A DNA stretch of 63,730 nucleotides, taken from the NCBI RefSeq assembly GCF_012933465.1, contig NZ_JABBND010000026.1, positions 1 through 63,730 on the forward strand, in the 5' to 3' direction. Shown piece by piece: positions 33,435-41,672 of the stretch (positions are counted from its first letter, which is position 1; each line of letters begins with the position of its first letter). Below the pieces are notes generated by a model. It saw nothing but the letters and a program-made list of their open reading frames with translations, was not told where the DNA came from and made no database searches. The translations under genes were made by a program, and so were the position numbers. This DNA comes from Actinomycetospora sp. TBRC 11914. GTDB taxonomy: Bacteria > Actinomycetota > Actinomycetes > Mycobacteriales > Pseudonocardiaceae.

Positions 33435-33566
33435 TCAGACGAGCAGGTCGACGGCGAGGTCGCGCGGGACCACCACGAGGTTCGCCTGCGTGTACCCGGG
33501 GCACCAGCCGGCCGTCGGCACGGCGAGCCCCGCGCGGAACCGGGCCCGGGCCTCGTCGGGGGTCAC
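33435..33566 (-). pseudogene. N-terminal remnant of a DUF1445/UPF0317 putative hydro-lyase
   Basis: Forty-three codons start with the GTG directly after the corA stop (TAGGTG). They read [20 protein letters not shown] then [23 protein letters not shown], and stop. This matches the beginning of the putative hydro-lyase family (D-glutamate cyclase-like), which is normally about 260 aa and continues FAQRNPxxCP. Nothing resembling the rest follows; the convergent aminotransferase gene ends 4 bp away. It looks like a 3' deletion. Some readers might call it a short gene, but no family domain remains. Confidence 0.75.
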
Positions 33567-34613
33567 CTACAACCACCCCCGCTTCTTGAACACCAGGTAG
33601 AGCACCACCGACGCGGCGATCATGAGCCCGATGGCGAAGGGGTAGCCGTACTGCCAGTGCAGCTCGGGCATGTCGTCGAAGTTCATCCCGTAGACGGCGC
33701 CGATGAGCGACGGGGTGAACAGGATCGCCGCCCAGGAGGAGATGCGCTTGACCTCCTCGCCCTGGGCCAGGCTGGTCTCGGAGAGCCGCCGCATCTCCTC
33801 GTTCTGCCGCTGGCCCACCAGCGAGGCGTTGACGGTGAGCAGGCGCTCGAGGAGCTGCCGGTAGCCGTCTGCGGCCTCCACCGCCTGCTCGACGTGGTCG
33901 GCGACGTCGCGCAGGTTGCGGTGCAGGTCGACGATCGCCGGGTCGTCCCCCGAGGTCTCGGCCAGCAGGAAGCGGAGCATCCCGCGCAGCGGGTCGGTCG
34001 CCCGCTGGAACTCGATGACCTCGCGGGAGAGCCGGTAGATGCGCCGGGAGACGTCGGGGTCGCCGCCGAACACCTCGGTCTCGATCTGGTCGATGTCGCG
34101 GCGCAGCTCGGAGATCACCGGCGCGTAGTCGTCGACGACGCGGTCGAGGATCCCGTAGAGCACCGCGCGGGGTCCGAGCTTGAGCAGGTCGGGGTCGTCC
34201 TCGAGGCGGCGGCGGACGTCGGCGAGGTCGGGGTACTCGGCGTGGCGGACGGCCACCACGAAGTCGGAGCCGAGGAACAGGTGTACCTCGCCGACCTGGA
34301 CGTCCTCGTCCTCGTCGACGTACCAGGCGGGGCGCAGGACGACGAACTCGACGTCGTCGTAGCGCTCGATCTTGGGACGCTGGTGGGCGGTGACCGCGTC
34401 CTCGACCGCCAGCTCGGGGAGGTGGAAATCGCGGGCCACACCCGCCATCTCGGCGTCGTCGGGCCGGAGCAGGCCGATCCAGGCGAAGTCGGACCCGGAG
34501 CCGCCACCGTCCCGGGACTCGTCGTCGCGCAGCAGCCCGAGGGTGCGGTCCAGCGAGTCCGGCTCGGCCTCACGGCGCCCGGCCCGGTAGACGGCGTTGT
34601 CGACGACGCTCAC
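33567..34613 (-). CDS. corA: CorA-type magnesium/cobalt transporter
   Basis: A 348-aa protein from the GTG at 34613. An acidic N-terminal cytoplasmic domain (VEDAVTAHQRPKIERYDDVEFVVLRPAWYVDEDE, VHLFLGSDFVVAVRH) and a long helix (DVADHVEQAVEAADGYRQLLERLLTVNASLVGQRQNEEMRRLS) lead to two C-terminal transmembrane helices. The signature YGMNF sits in the loop between them, and the protein ends FKKRGWL. It imports Mg2+ or other divalent ions as a pentamer. A 52-bp palindrome lies 14 bp upstream of the start, which is unusual. Confidence 0.95.
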   Translation of the reverse strand: MSVVDNAVYRAGRREAEPDSLDRTLGLLRDDESRDGGGSGSDFAWIGLLRPDDAEMAGVARDFHLPELAVEDAVTAHQRPKIERYDDVEFVVLRPAWYVDEDEDVQVGEVHLFLGSDFVVAVRHAEYPDLADVRRRLEDDPDLLKLGPRAVLYGILDRVVDDYAPVISELRRDIDQIETEVFGGDPDVSRRIYRLSREVIEFQRATDPLRGMLRFLLAETSGDDPAIVDLHRNLRDVADHVEQAVEAADGYRQLLERLLTVNASLVGQRQNEEMRRLSETSLAQGEEVKRISSWAAILFTPSLIGAVYGMNFDDMPELHWQYGYPFAIGLMIAASVVLYLVFKKRGWL

Positions 34614-34626
34614 GGGAAGGGGGGTA

Positions 34627-34678
34627 CCCCATGTGAACGGATGTGGCTGCCAGGGCGACCTCATCCGTTCACGTGGGG
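34627..34678. terminator. Palindrome between the secreted protein gene and corA (40-bp GTGAACGGAT element, copy 2)
   Basis: The core 34633-34672 has the same GTGAACGGAT and ATCCGTTCAC ends and the same 40-base length as 14203-14242. CCCCA/TGGGG flanks lengthen the stem. It lies 3 bp after the stop of the minus-strand secreted protein and 14 bp before the corA GTG, so it may end the first transcript, sit in the corA leader, or both. A GGGGTACCCC palindrome follows it. Confidence 0.75.
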
Positions 34679-34680
34679 CG

Positions 34681-35148
34681 CTAGCCCCCGATCTTGAGCA
34701 GCTGGGGCTTCGGGGGGACCGCGGACGCCGGCTTCGGCGCCGGGGCGGGGGCCGGGGCGCTCGCCTGCTGCGCGCCGGACGTCGAGGCGCCCGCGGCGTG
34801 CGTCGTCGCCGGGGCGGTGTCCGTGCCCTCGTCCTCGCCCTGGTCCGAGGAGCCGTCCGAGCCCGAGGGGCACGACCCCCCGACGCCCAGCGGCACGTCG
34901 CCGAGCACGTCGCAGAGGGTCTGCGAGGCGATCGTGTCCGCGGCGTCGCCCTGGTAGGCGGCGTCGTCGACGTCCTGGTGACGGTGCGAGTGACCGTGGG
35001 AGTGCCCCCGGTCCCCGCCGTCCGTGGCGAACGCGGTCCCACCGGTGAGGAGCCCCGTGGTCGCCGTCGTCACGAGGGCGGCCGCCACGCCGGCGGTGGC
35101 GGTGACGGTGCGGCCCGGGTGGTGTCCGGGGATGGAGTGCGCGCCCAT
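34681..35148 (-). CDS. Secreted protein with His-rich N-terminus and one Cys pair
   Basis: A 155-aa protein from the ATG at 35148, behind AGGAGG. It has a signal peptide of about 40 residues (TVTATAGVAAALVTTATTGL, then AFATDGG), a His cluster RGHSHGHSHRHQ just after cleavage, and a short conserved core with two cysteines (TLCDVLGDVPLGVGGSC) likely to form a disulfide. The tail is rich in Ala, Pro, Thr and Ser and ends PPKPQLLKIGG. The His cluster could bind Zn, Cu or Ni; corA is the next gene downstream. No family was recognised. Confidence 0.75.
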   Translation of the reverse strand: MGAHSIPGHHPGRTVTATAGVAAALVTTATTGLLTGGTAFATDGGDRGHSHGHSHRHQDVDDAAYQGDAADTIASQTLCDVLGDVPLGVGGSCPSGSDGSSDQGEDEGTDTAPATTHAAGASTSGAQQASAPAPAPAPKPASAVPPKPQLLKIGG

Positions 35149-35272
35149 GGTGGTCCTCCTGCTCCTCGGGCCGACGACCGTCGGGCCCGCATCGCGGGTC
35201 TCGGTTCGGTCACGGTTCCCCCCGATCGGGCGCACCCACACGTCACGGTTCGCGGTGCCTACCCTCGACGGG

Positions 35273-35896
35273 GTGGCCCGCTACTACGACGTGCACCCGC
35301 AGAACCCCCAGCGCCGCACCATCGGCCAGGTGGTGGGCCTGTTGCGTGAGGACGGGCTGATCGTCTACCCGACCGACTCCGGCTTCGCCCTGGGCTGCCG
35401 CATCGACGCCCGGGAGGCGGTGGAGCGCATCCGGTCGCTGCGCCGGCTCGACGACCGGCACCACTTCACCCTCGTGTGCCGGGACTTCGCCCAGCTCGGG
35501 CAGTTCGTCGAGGTGTCGAACCCGGTGTTCCGCGCGGTGAAGGCCGCGACGCCCGGGCCGTTCACCTTCATCCTGCCCGCGTCTCGGGAGGTGCCGCGCC
35601 GTCTCGCGCACCCGAAGAAGCGCACGGTCGGGGTCCGGATCCCCGACAACGCCGTGGTCCGGGACCTGCTCGACGAGCTCGGTGAGCCGCTGCTGTCCAG
35701 CACGCTGCTCTTCCCCGGCGAGACCGAGCCGCCGACGGAGGGCTGGGACGTGGCCGAGCGGGTCGGTACCGCGGTCGACGCCGTGCTGGACTCCGGCGAC
35801 CAGGTCAAGGAGCCCACGACCGTCGTCGACCTCTCCGGCGAGGAGCCGGAGATCGTCCGCCAGGGCGCCGGCGAGGAGCGGGTCTGGCGCTGGTGA
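35273..35896 (+). CDS. YciO-type Sua5/YrdC-family protein
   Basis: A 207-aa protein from the GTG at 35273. The start RYYDVHPQNPQRRTIGQVVGLLREDGLIVYPTDSGFALGC and the lengths fit YciO rather than TsaC. Other motifs are LRRLDDRHHFTLVCRDF, ATPGPFTFILPASREVPRRL and KKRTVGVRIPD. YciO shares the YrdC fold that makes threonylcarbamoyl-AMP, but its cellular role is unsettled. A TACCCT box ends about 10 bases before the GTG and there is no ribosome site, so the mRNA may be leaderless or nearly so. Confidence 0.9.
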   Translation: MARYYDVHPQNPQRRTIGQVVGLLREDGLIVYPTDSGFALGCRIDAREAVERIRSLRRLDDRHHFTLVCRDFAQLGQFVEVSNPVFRAVKAATPGPFTFILPASREVPRRLAHPKKRTVGVRIPDNAVVRDLLDELGEPLLSSTLLFPGETEPPTEGWDVAERVGTAVDAVLDSGDQVKEPTTVVDLSGEEPEIVRQGAGEERVWRW

Positions 35897-35899
35897 GGG

Positions 35900-36481
35900 C
35901 TATCCCCGGGCGAGGGCGAAGTGGACGTCGCGCCCGGAGATCGAGTCGACGGTCGCCCGGTAGGGCACCGTCGCGCCGTCCAGCGTCGCGGTGCAGGTCA
36001 TGACGGCACCGAGCCGCGCGGGCAGCGGGCCGGGGCAGCGCACCGACCCGGCGGGCAGGGGCACCGTCCGTTCGATGGTGCTCTGCACCGAGGCCGCGGG
36101 CAGGTCGTCCGACGGCAGCCAGTTCTGGGGCAGGGCGACGAGCAGCGCGACGGCGAGCGCCGCCTCCGCGAGGGTGAGCAGGACCCCGACGACGACGGCG
36201 GCCGTCGCGGCGGCGCGTCCGGTGAGCTCGGGGCCGTCCGTCGCCCGCACCGACCGGGCGATGCGTTGGCGGGCCACGATCCCGGCCGCCAGGCCGATCG
36301 GGGGGACGAGGACGGCGAGGACGACCGCGACGACGGCGAGCCGGGAGGTCCGGCGGGGCCGCGCACCGGGGAGCCGCCGCGGGCCGTCCGCGGGGAAGGC
36401 CGAGCGCACGGGTGGACGGGGCGGCACCGGCCGCGGCGGGACGGGCCCCGGGCGGCCGGGAGGCGGGCCCTGCACGGTCAT
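35900..36481 (-). CDS. DUF4190/DUF4333-type membrane protein
   Basis: A 193-aa protein. A Pro/Arg-rich cytosolic start (about residues 1-45) precedes two transmembrane helices (VVAVVLAVLVPPIGLAAGIVA and TAAVVVGVLLTLAEAALAVALLVAL) separated by RQRIARSVRATDG. The exported C-terminal domain reads RTVPLPAGSVRCPGPLPARLGAVMTCTATLDGATVPYRATVDS, the DUF4333 pattern with a Cys pair. The function is unknown. It converges with the YciO gene with only 3 bp between stops. Confidence 0.85.
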   Translation of the reverse strand: MTVQGPPPGRPGPVPPRPVPPRPPVRSAFPADGPRRLPGARPRRTSRLAVVAVVLAVLVPPIGLAAGIVARQRIARSVRATDGPELTGRAAATAAVVVGVLLTLAEAALAVALLVALPQNWLPSDDLPAASVQSTIERTVPLPAGSVRCPGPLPARLGAVMTCTATLDGATVPYRATVDSISGRDVHFALARG

Positions 36482-36541
36482 CCCGGTCTCCGACGGTCGT
36501 ACGGACGAGCCCCGCGAGCCTACGAGGTCCCCCGGACACGA

Positions 36542-36593
36542 CGACGCCCGCGGGGCGGGCGGCCGGGGTGGCCGCCCGCACCCGCGGGCGTCG
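36542..36593. terminator. Very strong 23-bp-stem hairpin after the hsp20 gene
   Basis: CGACGCCCGCGGG and GCGGGCGGCC pair perfectly with GGCCGCCCGC and CCCGCGGGCGTCG; one A is bulged and the loop is GGGGT. It begins 25 bp past the hsp20 stop on the minus strand and has no U-run, as is common in actinobacteria. Confidence 0.85.
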
Positions 36594-36617
36594 GTGGTGG
36601 ACCCGGAGGTCCGGTGA

Positions 36618-37115
36618 TCAGGCCTCGGAGCCCTCGGACGGGCCCTCGGTGCCCTCGGCCGGGGCGGCCTCGTCGGACGCGACCCCGCTGATGGCGATCC
36701 GCTGCGACTCGGGCTCGGCGTGCACGCCGGAGACGCGCACGCTCAGCACCCCGGCGTCGTACGAGGCGGAGACGGCCTCGGGACCGACGTGCTGCGGGAG
36801 CGAGAAGCTGCGGCGGAAGGAGCCGCGACGGGTCTCGCGGAAGCCCTCGCCGGTGTGCTCGTCGCGGCGCTCACCGCGGACGACGAGCCGGTGGCCGACG
36901 ACCTCGACGGTGACGTCGGAGGCCACGTCGACGCCGGGCAGCTCGAGGCGGACGACCGCGTCGTCGCCCTCACGGACGACGTCGGCGGCCGGGACGTACC
37001 AGGCCGACTCGGCGGCGCGGGTCGGGGTGCCGAAACGGCGGAGCAGGGCTGCCGGGTCGGTGAAGCCGAACGGTGCGAACGGGGCCCGCGGCCCCCAGAA
37101 GGTCAGTGCGCTCAT
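36618..37115 (-). CDS. Hsp20/alpha-crystallin small heat-shock protein
   Basis: A 165-aa protein from the ATG at 37115, behind GAGGGAGAACC. The alpha-crystallin domain spans about residues 38-140: YVPAADVVREGDDAVVRLELPGVDVASDVTVEV, RLVVRGERRDEH, FRRSFSLPQHVGPEAVSASYDAGVLSVRV. It holds unfolded proteins in large oligomers. The C-terminal tail is acidic and lacks a clear IxI motif beyond RIAISG. Control by HspR is suggested by the HAIR box at 37170-37187. Confidence 0.95.
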   Translation of the reverse strand: MSALTFWGPRAPFAPFGFTDPAALLRRFGTPTRAAESAWYVPAADVVREGDDAVVRLELPGVDVASDVTVEVVGHRLVVRGERRDEHTGEGFRETRRGSFRRSFSLPQHVGPEAVSASYDAGVLSVRVSGVHAEPESQRIAISGVASDEAAPAEGTEGPSEGSEA

Positions 37116-37169
37116 GGTGGTTCTCCCTCGGTGCAGGCCCATCCTTGCGGGCCTCTGACTCCGACAACG

Positions 37170-37187
37170 TGAGTCCGTCAGACTCAA
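37170..37187 (-). promoter_or_regulatory. HAIR-type HspR operator upstream of hsp20
   Basis: On the minus strand TTGAGTCTGACGGACTCA fits the HspR-associated inverted repeat CTTGAGT-N7-ACTCAAG at 11 of 14 outer positions. It is 55-72 bp upstream of the start codon, overlapping the expected -35 region. No hspR gene is in the window, so the repressor would act from the dnaK locus. Confidence 0.7.
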
Positions 37188-37233
37188 TTCCCGGGACTGC
37201 CAGGAAGTTCGGCGGACGAGGAGACTGGCGGGC

Positions 37234-37518
37234 ATGACGAGCAGCGAGCCCGATCCGGCACCGGCCCCGGACGTCGTCGACGCGGAGATCGTCGAGTCGG
37301 TGCCCGCCGAGCCGGCGGCCCCGGACTACACCGAGGCCGGCGTCCCCACGTTCGACTTCGTGCGCGACCGCATCGAGGGCCGCGTCGCGACCGCGCAGGG
37401 CCGCGACGAGCTGGACGCCGAGACCCCGGAGGGCCGGACCCTGGCCCAGCAGGAGGCCGACCGGGACGCGGCCGCCCGCGAACGGCTCGAGCAGATCCGA
37501 CGCAGCATGGGCGGCTGA
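37234..37518 (+). CDS. Small acidic conserved protein
   Basis: A 94-aa protein. A disordered Asp/Pro/Glu-rich start precedes a conserved-looking helical part (GVPTFDFVRDRIEGRVATAQGRDELDAETPEGRTLAQQEADRDAAARERLEQIRRSM). Similar small proteins occur in other actinobacteria, but I know no function. Its promoter region overlaps that of hsp20, which is divergent 118 bp away. Confidence 0.75.
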   Translation: MTSSEPDPAPAPDVVDAEIVESVPAEPAAPDYTEAGVPTFDFVRDRIEGRVATAQGRDELDAETPEGRTLAQQEADRDAAARERLEQIRRSMGG

Positions 37519-37619
37519 CCCGCGCGCGCTCGGGGCTGCTCCACACCACCGGCTCAGCACCCTCACAGCCTCCCCCCGCACCGTGGATCCCGGGGCCCGG
37601 TGGAGACGGAGGTCGGACG

Positions 37620-38387
37620 ATGAGCGTGGCGGTGGTCGCGGATCGGCGCGAGGACGCGGCGGCGGAGGCGCACCCGTGGTGGTCGGCCTCGGAGCGCGGC
37701 CCCCGGCGCCACCAGGCCGACGCGGCCGCCGGCTTCCGGGGCCGCGACGGGCGGATCGCCGTCGCGGTCGCCGACGGTGTCGGGGACTCGTCCGCCGCCG
37801 CGACCGCGGCCCGCGCCGCCGCGGACCACGCCGTGCGGGCGGCCGTGCTCGACGGTCGTGCCGATCTCGCCGTGCTCGCCGCCCGTGACGTGCTGCTGGC
37901 CGCCGGCTGCTCGCTCGCCGGCGACGCCGCGCTGACCGTCGCGCTCGGACCCGGTCCCGGATCGGTCCGGGCACCGTGGGCCGTCGCGTGGGTGGGCGAC
38001 TGCCGCGCCTGGTCGTGGGACGGCCGGGCGCTCCACCCGCTCACCCACGACCACACCGTCGCCGCCGAGATGCGCGCCGCCGGCGTCGTCGTCGCCCCGC
38101 GTCTCGAGCACGTGCTCACCACCAGCGTGCGCACGGTGCGGGGCGCCACCGAGATCGGCCTGACCGCGGTGCCCGCGCCGACCGCCCTCGTGCTGGCCAG
38201 CGACGGCGTCCACCGCCGCCTCGACCCGGCCCGCCTCGCCGGTGTCGTCGCCCACGTCCCGGCGCCGGCGCTCCCCCGCACCCTCGTCGACACGGCGCGT
38301 TCCGCCGGCACGACGGACAACGCGACCGCCCTCGTCGTCGACACCCGCGCGGTCGCCCCGGCGATCCCCGTCCCGCGGCGCCCGTGA
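37620..38387 (+). CDS. PP2C-family protein serine/threonine phosphatase
   Basis: A 255-aa protein behind GGAGGTCGG. PP2C metal motifs are present: RHQADAAAGF at the start, VAVADGVGDSSAA, VAWVGDCRAWSWDG, LVLASDGVHRRLD and GTTDNATALVV, giving the four Asp ligands. It removes phosphate from Ser/Thr with Mn2+ or Mg2+. No kinase gene is beside it. No transmembrane segment was seen. Confidence 0.88.
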   Translation: MSVAVVADRREDAAAEAHPWWSASERGPRRHQADAAAGFRGRDGRIAVAVADGVGDSSAAATAARAAADHAVRAAVLDGRADLAVLAARDVLLAAGCSLAGDAALTVALGPGPGSVRAPWAVAWVGDCRAWSWDGRALHPLTHDHTVAAEMRAAGVVVAPRLEHVLTTSVRTVRGATEIGLTAVPAPTALVLASDGVHRRLDPARLAGVVAHVPAPALPRTLVDTARSAGTTDNATALVVDTRAVAPAIPVPRRP

Positions 38388-38424
38388 CCGGGGCCGGGCC
38401 GGGCGGCCCGGCAGACTGATCGGG

Positions 38425-39168
38425 ATGCGCGCCCTGTTCGACCTCACCGCCGCCTACGAGCCCTCCGACGACGAGCGCCGCGCGCCGGTCCCCGCGGTGG
38501 CGGCGGTGCTCGTGGACTTCTCGAACACGCTGTTCCACATGATCGACGCCCGCACGTGGCTCGCCCGGGTGGCGACGGCGAGCAGGCGCGACCTGGACCC
38601 CGACGCCGTGCTCGCCGACGTCGCCGCCGCGGCCGCGGCGCCCGAGGTGGTGGCGGCGCAGGTCGGCCGGGACCTCTCCGACACCGCGCACCGCGAGGCG
38701 ATGCGGGCCTGGTTCTCCCGGGTGCCGGCGCTCGCGGGCGCCGAGGACACCGCGGTGGACGTGCTGCGCGCCCCGGACGCCTGGGTGCCCTACCCGGACA
38801 CCGCGGAGGTGCTGGAGGCACTCGCGGCGCGGGAGGTGCCGGTCGGGGTGGTCTCCGACATCGGGTGGGACATCCGGGTGCACGCCCGCCACGCCGGTCT
38901 CGAGCACCTCGTCGGGTCCTGGACGCTGTCCTGCGAGCTCGGCGCCGAGAAGCCCGATCCGGCGGTGTTCCGGGCCGCGTGCGCGTCGCTGGGCGCCGAC
39001 CCCCGCGCCACGCTCATGGTCGGTGACAACCCGGCCCGCGACGGCGGCGCGACCGCGGTGGGGTGCCGGGCGTTCCTGCTGCCCGCCGAGCACCGCACCG
39101 GCGAGCGCGGCCTGCGCGTCGTGCTCGACCTCGTCGGGCAGCCGGTCGGGGCCCGCTCACCCCAGTGA
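38425..39168 (+). CDS. HAD-superfamily hydrolase with altered motif I
   Basis: A 247-aa protein. HAD motifs are AVLVDFSNTLF (motif I, near residue 30), VGVVSDIG (II), ELGAEKPDPAVF (III) and TLMVGDNPARDGG (IV). Motif I normally reads DxDxT; here the second Asp, the general acid for phosphatases, is Ser. Haloacid dehalogenases also lack that Asp, so the reaction may not be simple phosphate release. The last 12 bp overlap the convergent amidase gene. Confidence 0.87.
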   Translation: MRALFDLTAAYEPSDDERRAPVPAVAAVLVDFSNTLFHMIDARTWLARVATASRRDLDPDAVLADVAAAAAAPEVVAAQVGRDLSDTAHREAMRAWFSRVPALAGAEDTAVDVLRAPDAWVPYPDTAEVLEALAAREVPVGVVSDIGWDIRVHARHAGLEHLVGSWTLSCELGAEKPDPAVFRAACASLGADPRATLMVGDNPARDGGATAVGCRAFLLPAEHRTGERGLRVVLDLVGQPVGARSPQ

Positions 39169-39987
39169 CGCCGCCAGCGCGTCGGCGAGCCGCTGCTGTC
39201 CCTGCGGGGAGCGGGCCAGCGCGGCGTCGGCGGTGTTGCGCAGGTTGGCGCACTCGACGAGGACGCTGGGCACCGTCGCGAGGTTGAGCCCCGCGATGTC
39301 GCCCCGCGGGTCGAGGCCGCCCTTCCCGATATAGGTCGCGGGCGTGAACCCGGCGGCGCGCATCGAGGTGACGGCCGCGTCCGCGAGCGCCCGGGCCGGC
39401 CCCCGCTGCGCGGCGTTCAGCGGGGGCGACGAGTAGAGGACGTGGAAGCCGTGGCCGCCGGTGGGCCCGCCGTCGGCGTGCACCGAGATCACGGCGGCCG
39501 CGCCCGCCCTCGCCCCGGCCTCGCCGCGGACGTCGACGCAGGGCCCGACGCCGTCGTCCGAGTCGCGGGTGAGCACCACCCGGAAGCCCCGGGCCCGCAG
39601 CCGGGCCGCCAGGTCCTGCGAGACCGCCCAGGTGAACGCGTGCTCCGGGTAGCCGTCGGCGGTGCTCGCGCCGGTGGTGTTGCACGGCTTGGTCCCGCCG
39701 CGGCCGTCCGGCACCGGGCGGTCGATGCCGGAGCCGGGGCCGTTGCGGCCGTTGTGCCCGGGGTCGATCACGACGGTCGCACCCGCCGGGATCGGGAAGG
39801 CCCCGGGCCGGGCCGTCGTCGTCGTGGTCGTGGTCGCGGGGCCGGGCGCGGCCGGCGCCGGATCGGCGACCGGGGAGGGCGGCGGGGAGGGCGCGGCCGG
39901 GGCGCTCCCGGGGCCGGCGCAGCTGCCCAGCAGGGCCACGAGGACGGCGACCAGGACGACGCGCGACGGGCTCGGACGGGACGGCAC
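39157..39987 (-). CDS. Lipoprotein N-acetylmuramoyl-L-alanine amidase (amidase_3)
   Basis: A 276-aa protein. A signal peptide ending in the lipobox-like LLGSC (residues about 18-22) suggests a lipoprotein. A Pro/Thr-rich linker with a poly-Thr run spans about 30-62. The catalytic domain then shows the zinc ligands and acid: VVIDPGHNG, GYPEHAF, VISVHADG and VLVECANLRN. Architecture and size recall mycobacterial Ami1 (Rv3717). It cleaves the peptide stem from glycan strands in the wall, in separation or turnover. Confidence 0.92.
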   Translation of the reverse strand: MPSRPSPSRVVLVAVLVALLGSCAGPGSAPAAPSPPPSPVADPAPAAPGPATTTTTTTARPGAFPIPAGATVVIDPGHNGRNGPGSGIDRPVPDGRGGTKPCNTTGASTADGYPEHAFTWAVSQDLAARLRARGFRVVLTRDSDDGVGPCVDVRGEAGARAGAAAVISVHADGGPTGGHGFHVLYSSPPLNAAQRGPARALADAAVTSMRAAGFTPATYIGKGGLDPRGDIAGLNLATVPSVLVECANLRNTADAALARSPQGQQRLADALAASLG

Positions 39988-40078
39988 GCCGCAGATGGTG
40001 ACGGCCGGAGCGTCGGAGGCGGGGACGCGGGCCCCGTGTCGCGACCGGAACCGTGTCGGGTGCCGCGACCGGTGAGCG

Positions 40079-41503
40079 TCAGACGGCGCCGCGGGCCCGC
40101 ACCGCGGTGACCCCGCCGACCAGCGCGATCAGCCCCAGACCGCCGTAGAGCAACCGGGCGGAGCCGGCCGGGTCGGACCCGAGCGCGACGGCCACGCCCG
40201 AGTACGACGCGCCGACCGCGAAGGCGAGCATCTGCACCATCGTGATCGCGGCCGAGGCCCGTTCCCCCTCGGCGTCGTCCTCGGGGTCCTCGCCGCCGGT
40301 CCCCGGGGACATCGCCGCCGCGGACATGTGCGGCCACGCCATCCCGACCCCGGCACCGGCCGCGATGAGCGCCACCACCCACGTCAGCACCAGTCCGGTG
40401 CCGGCGTCGGCCTGCTGGGTCGCGGTGAGCACCACGAACCCGGCGACGACGACCACCGGGCCGGCGGTCGCGCACGCCCGGGCCCGGCCGACGCTCGCGC
40501 TGACCATCTCGGTGACCACCCAGCCCGAGGCCAGGCAGACCCCGAGGAAGCCCGCGGTCAGCGGGGCCAGGCCGCCGAGCCGCTGCCCGAACAGGGGCAC
40601 GAACGCCTCGACGGCGGCGGCGCTCATCATCACCGCCATCGTCAGGTAGAGCGCCGCCAGCCGCCCGCCCCGGTGGAAGGTCGCGGCCGGGAGGATCCGG
40701 GCGCCGGACCCGCCCGCGCGGCGCTCGACGACCACCAGCGCCGCGAGCAGGGCGACCGCGACCACCAGGCCACCGGCCGCGAGGGCGATGCCCCGCGCGG
40801 TGACGCCGTCGCCGGACACCGCGAGCCCGGACACCGAGAGCACCACGGAGGCGCCCGCGACGAGCAGGACCGAGAGGAGCGGGAACGGGCCCGGCACCAC
40901 GGTGGGGGCCCGTGCGGAGCGCCGGAGCCCGGCCGGCACACCGGCCGCGACCGCGACCGTCCCCAGGACCAGGGCGACGAACGCCAGCCGCCAGTGGCCG
41001 AGCTCGGCGAACACCCCGCCCAGCACCGGCCCCACGAGCAGGCCGACCCCCCACATCGCCGAGATCGAGGCACTCGCCCGGGTCCAGAGCCGCTGCGGCA
41101 GCGCGACGCGGATCAGCCCGTAGGCCAGACCAGCCAGCAGGCCACCACCGACGCCCTGCAGCGCCCGCCCGACGAGCAGGACGGCCATGTCGGAAGCGAT
41201 CGCGTCCACCGTCGTGCCGAGCCCGAACGCGGCCAGCGCGAGGACGTACGCGCGCCGGGCCGGCCACCGCGCGAGCAGGCGGCTCACCAGCGCGGAGGAG
41301 ACGACCGCGGTCAGCAGGTAGACCGTGGTGACCCACGCGTAGAAGGGCTCGCCGCCGATCTCGGCGACGGCGGACGGGAGCAGGCTCGCCGTCACGTAGG
41401 TGTCGACCGCGAAGAGGAGGACGCCGCCGCAGAGGACCGCCACCGTCCCCCGCCGGCCGGCCGCGAGGAGGTCCCGCCAGCTGCCCCGCCCGCCGTCGTC
41501 CAC
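40079..41503 (-). CDS. MFS drug exporter (DHA2/14-TMS-like)
   Basis: About 474 aa from the GTG at 41503. Motifs include [22 protein letters not shown] in TM1, [35 protein letters not shown], and [21 protein letters not shown] (motif C-like). Twelve to fourteen hydrophobic helices are visible. A cytosolic acidic insert [13 protein letters not shown] lies late in the protein. The sequence is typical of proton-driven multidrug exporters. It is divergent from the YCII/ECF42 pair with 169 bp between. Confidence 0.88.
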   Translation of the reverse strand: MDDGGRGSWRDLLAAGRRGTVAVLCGGVLLFAVDTYVTASLLPSAVAEIGGEPFYAWVTTVYLLTAVVSSALVSRLLARWPARRAYVLALAAFGLGTTVDAIASDMAVLLVGRALQGVGGGLLAGLAYGLIRVALPQRLWTRASASISAMWGVGLLVGPVLGGVFAELGHWRLAFVALVLGTVAVAAGVPAGLRRSARAPTVVPGPFPLLSVLLVAGASVVLSVSGLAVSGDGVTARGIALAAGGLVVAVALLAALVVVERRAGGSGARILPAATFHRGGRLAALYLTMAVMMSAAAVEAFVPLFGQRLGGLAPLTAGFLGVCLASGWVVTEMVSASVGRARACATAGPVVVVAGFVVLTATQQADAGTGLVLTWVVALIAAGAGVGMAWPHMSAAAMSPGTGGEDPEDDAEGERASAAITMVQMLAFAVGASYSGVAVALGSDPAGSARLLYGGLGLIALVGGVTAVRARGAV

Positions 41504-41595
41504 GTCCTCCCAAGCTACGGACCGCCCCGGAGGGCCGCCTGCCCGTCCCGGACGACGGGCACGCACGCGACGTGGCCCGGATCACACCGCCACGC

Positions 41596-41621
41596 TGTCG
41601 ATCCGCGGCCCCGCCGGGCGT
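41596..41621 (+). promoter_or_regulatory. ECF42-type promoter
   Basis: TGTCGA at 41596-41601, a 17-base spacer and CGT at 41619-41621 match what I recall of the ECF42 target promoter (TGTCGA in the -35, CGA/T-rich -10). It ends about 50 bp before the YCII start and would make the sigma factor autoregulate its own operon. Confidence 0.55.
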
Positions 41622-41672
41622 GGAGGGGACGATGGTCGCCGCACCCCGCGGGGCCGGCCGGAGGAGGACGCC

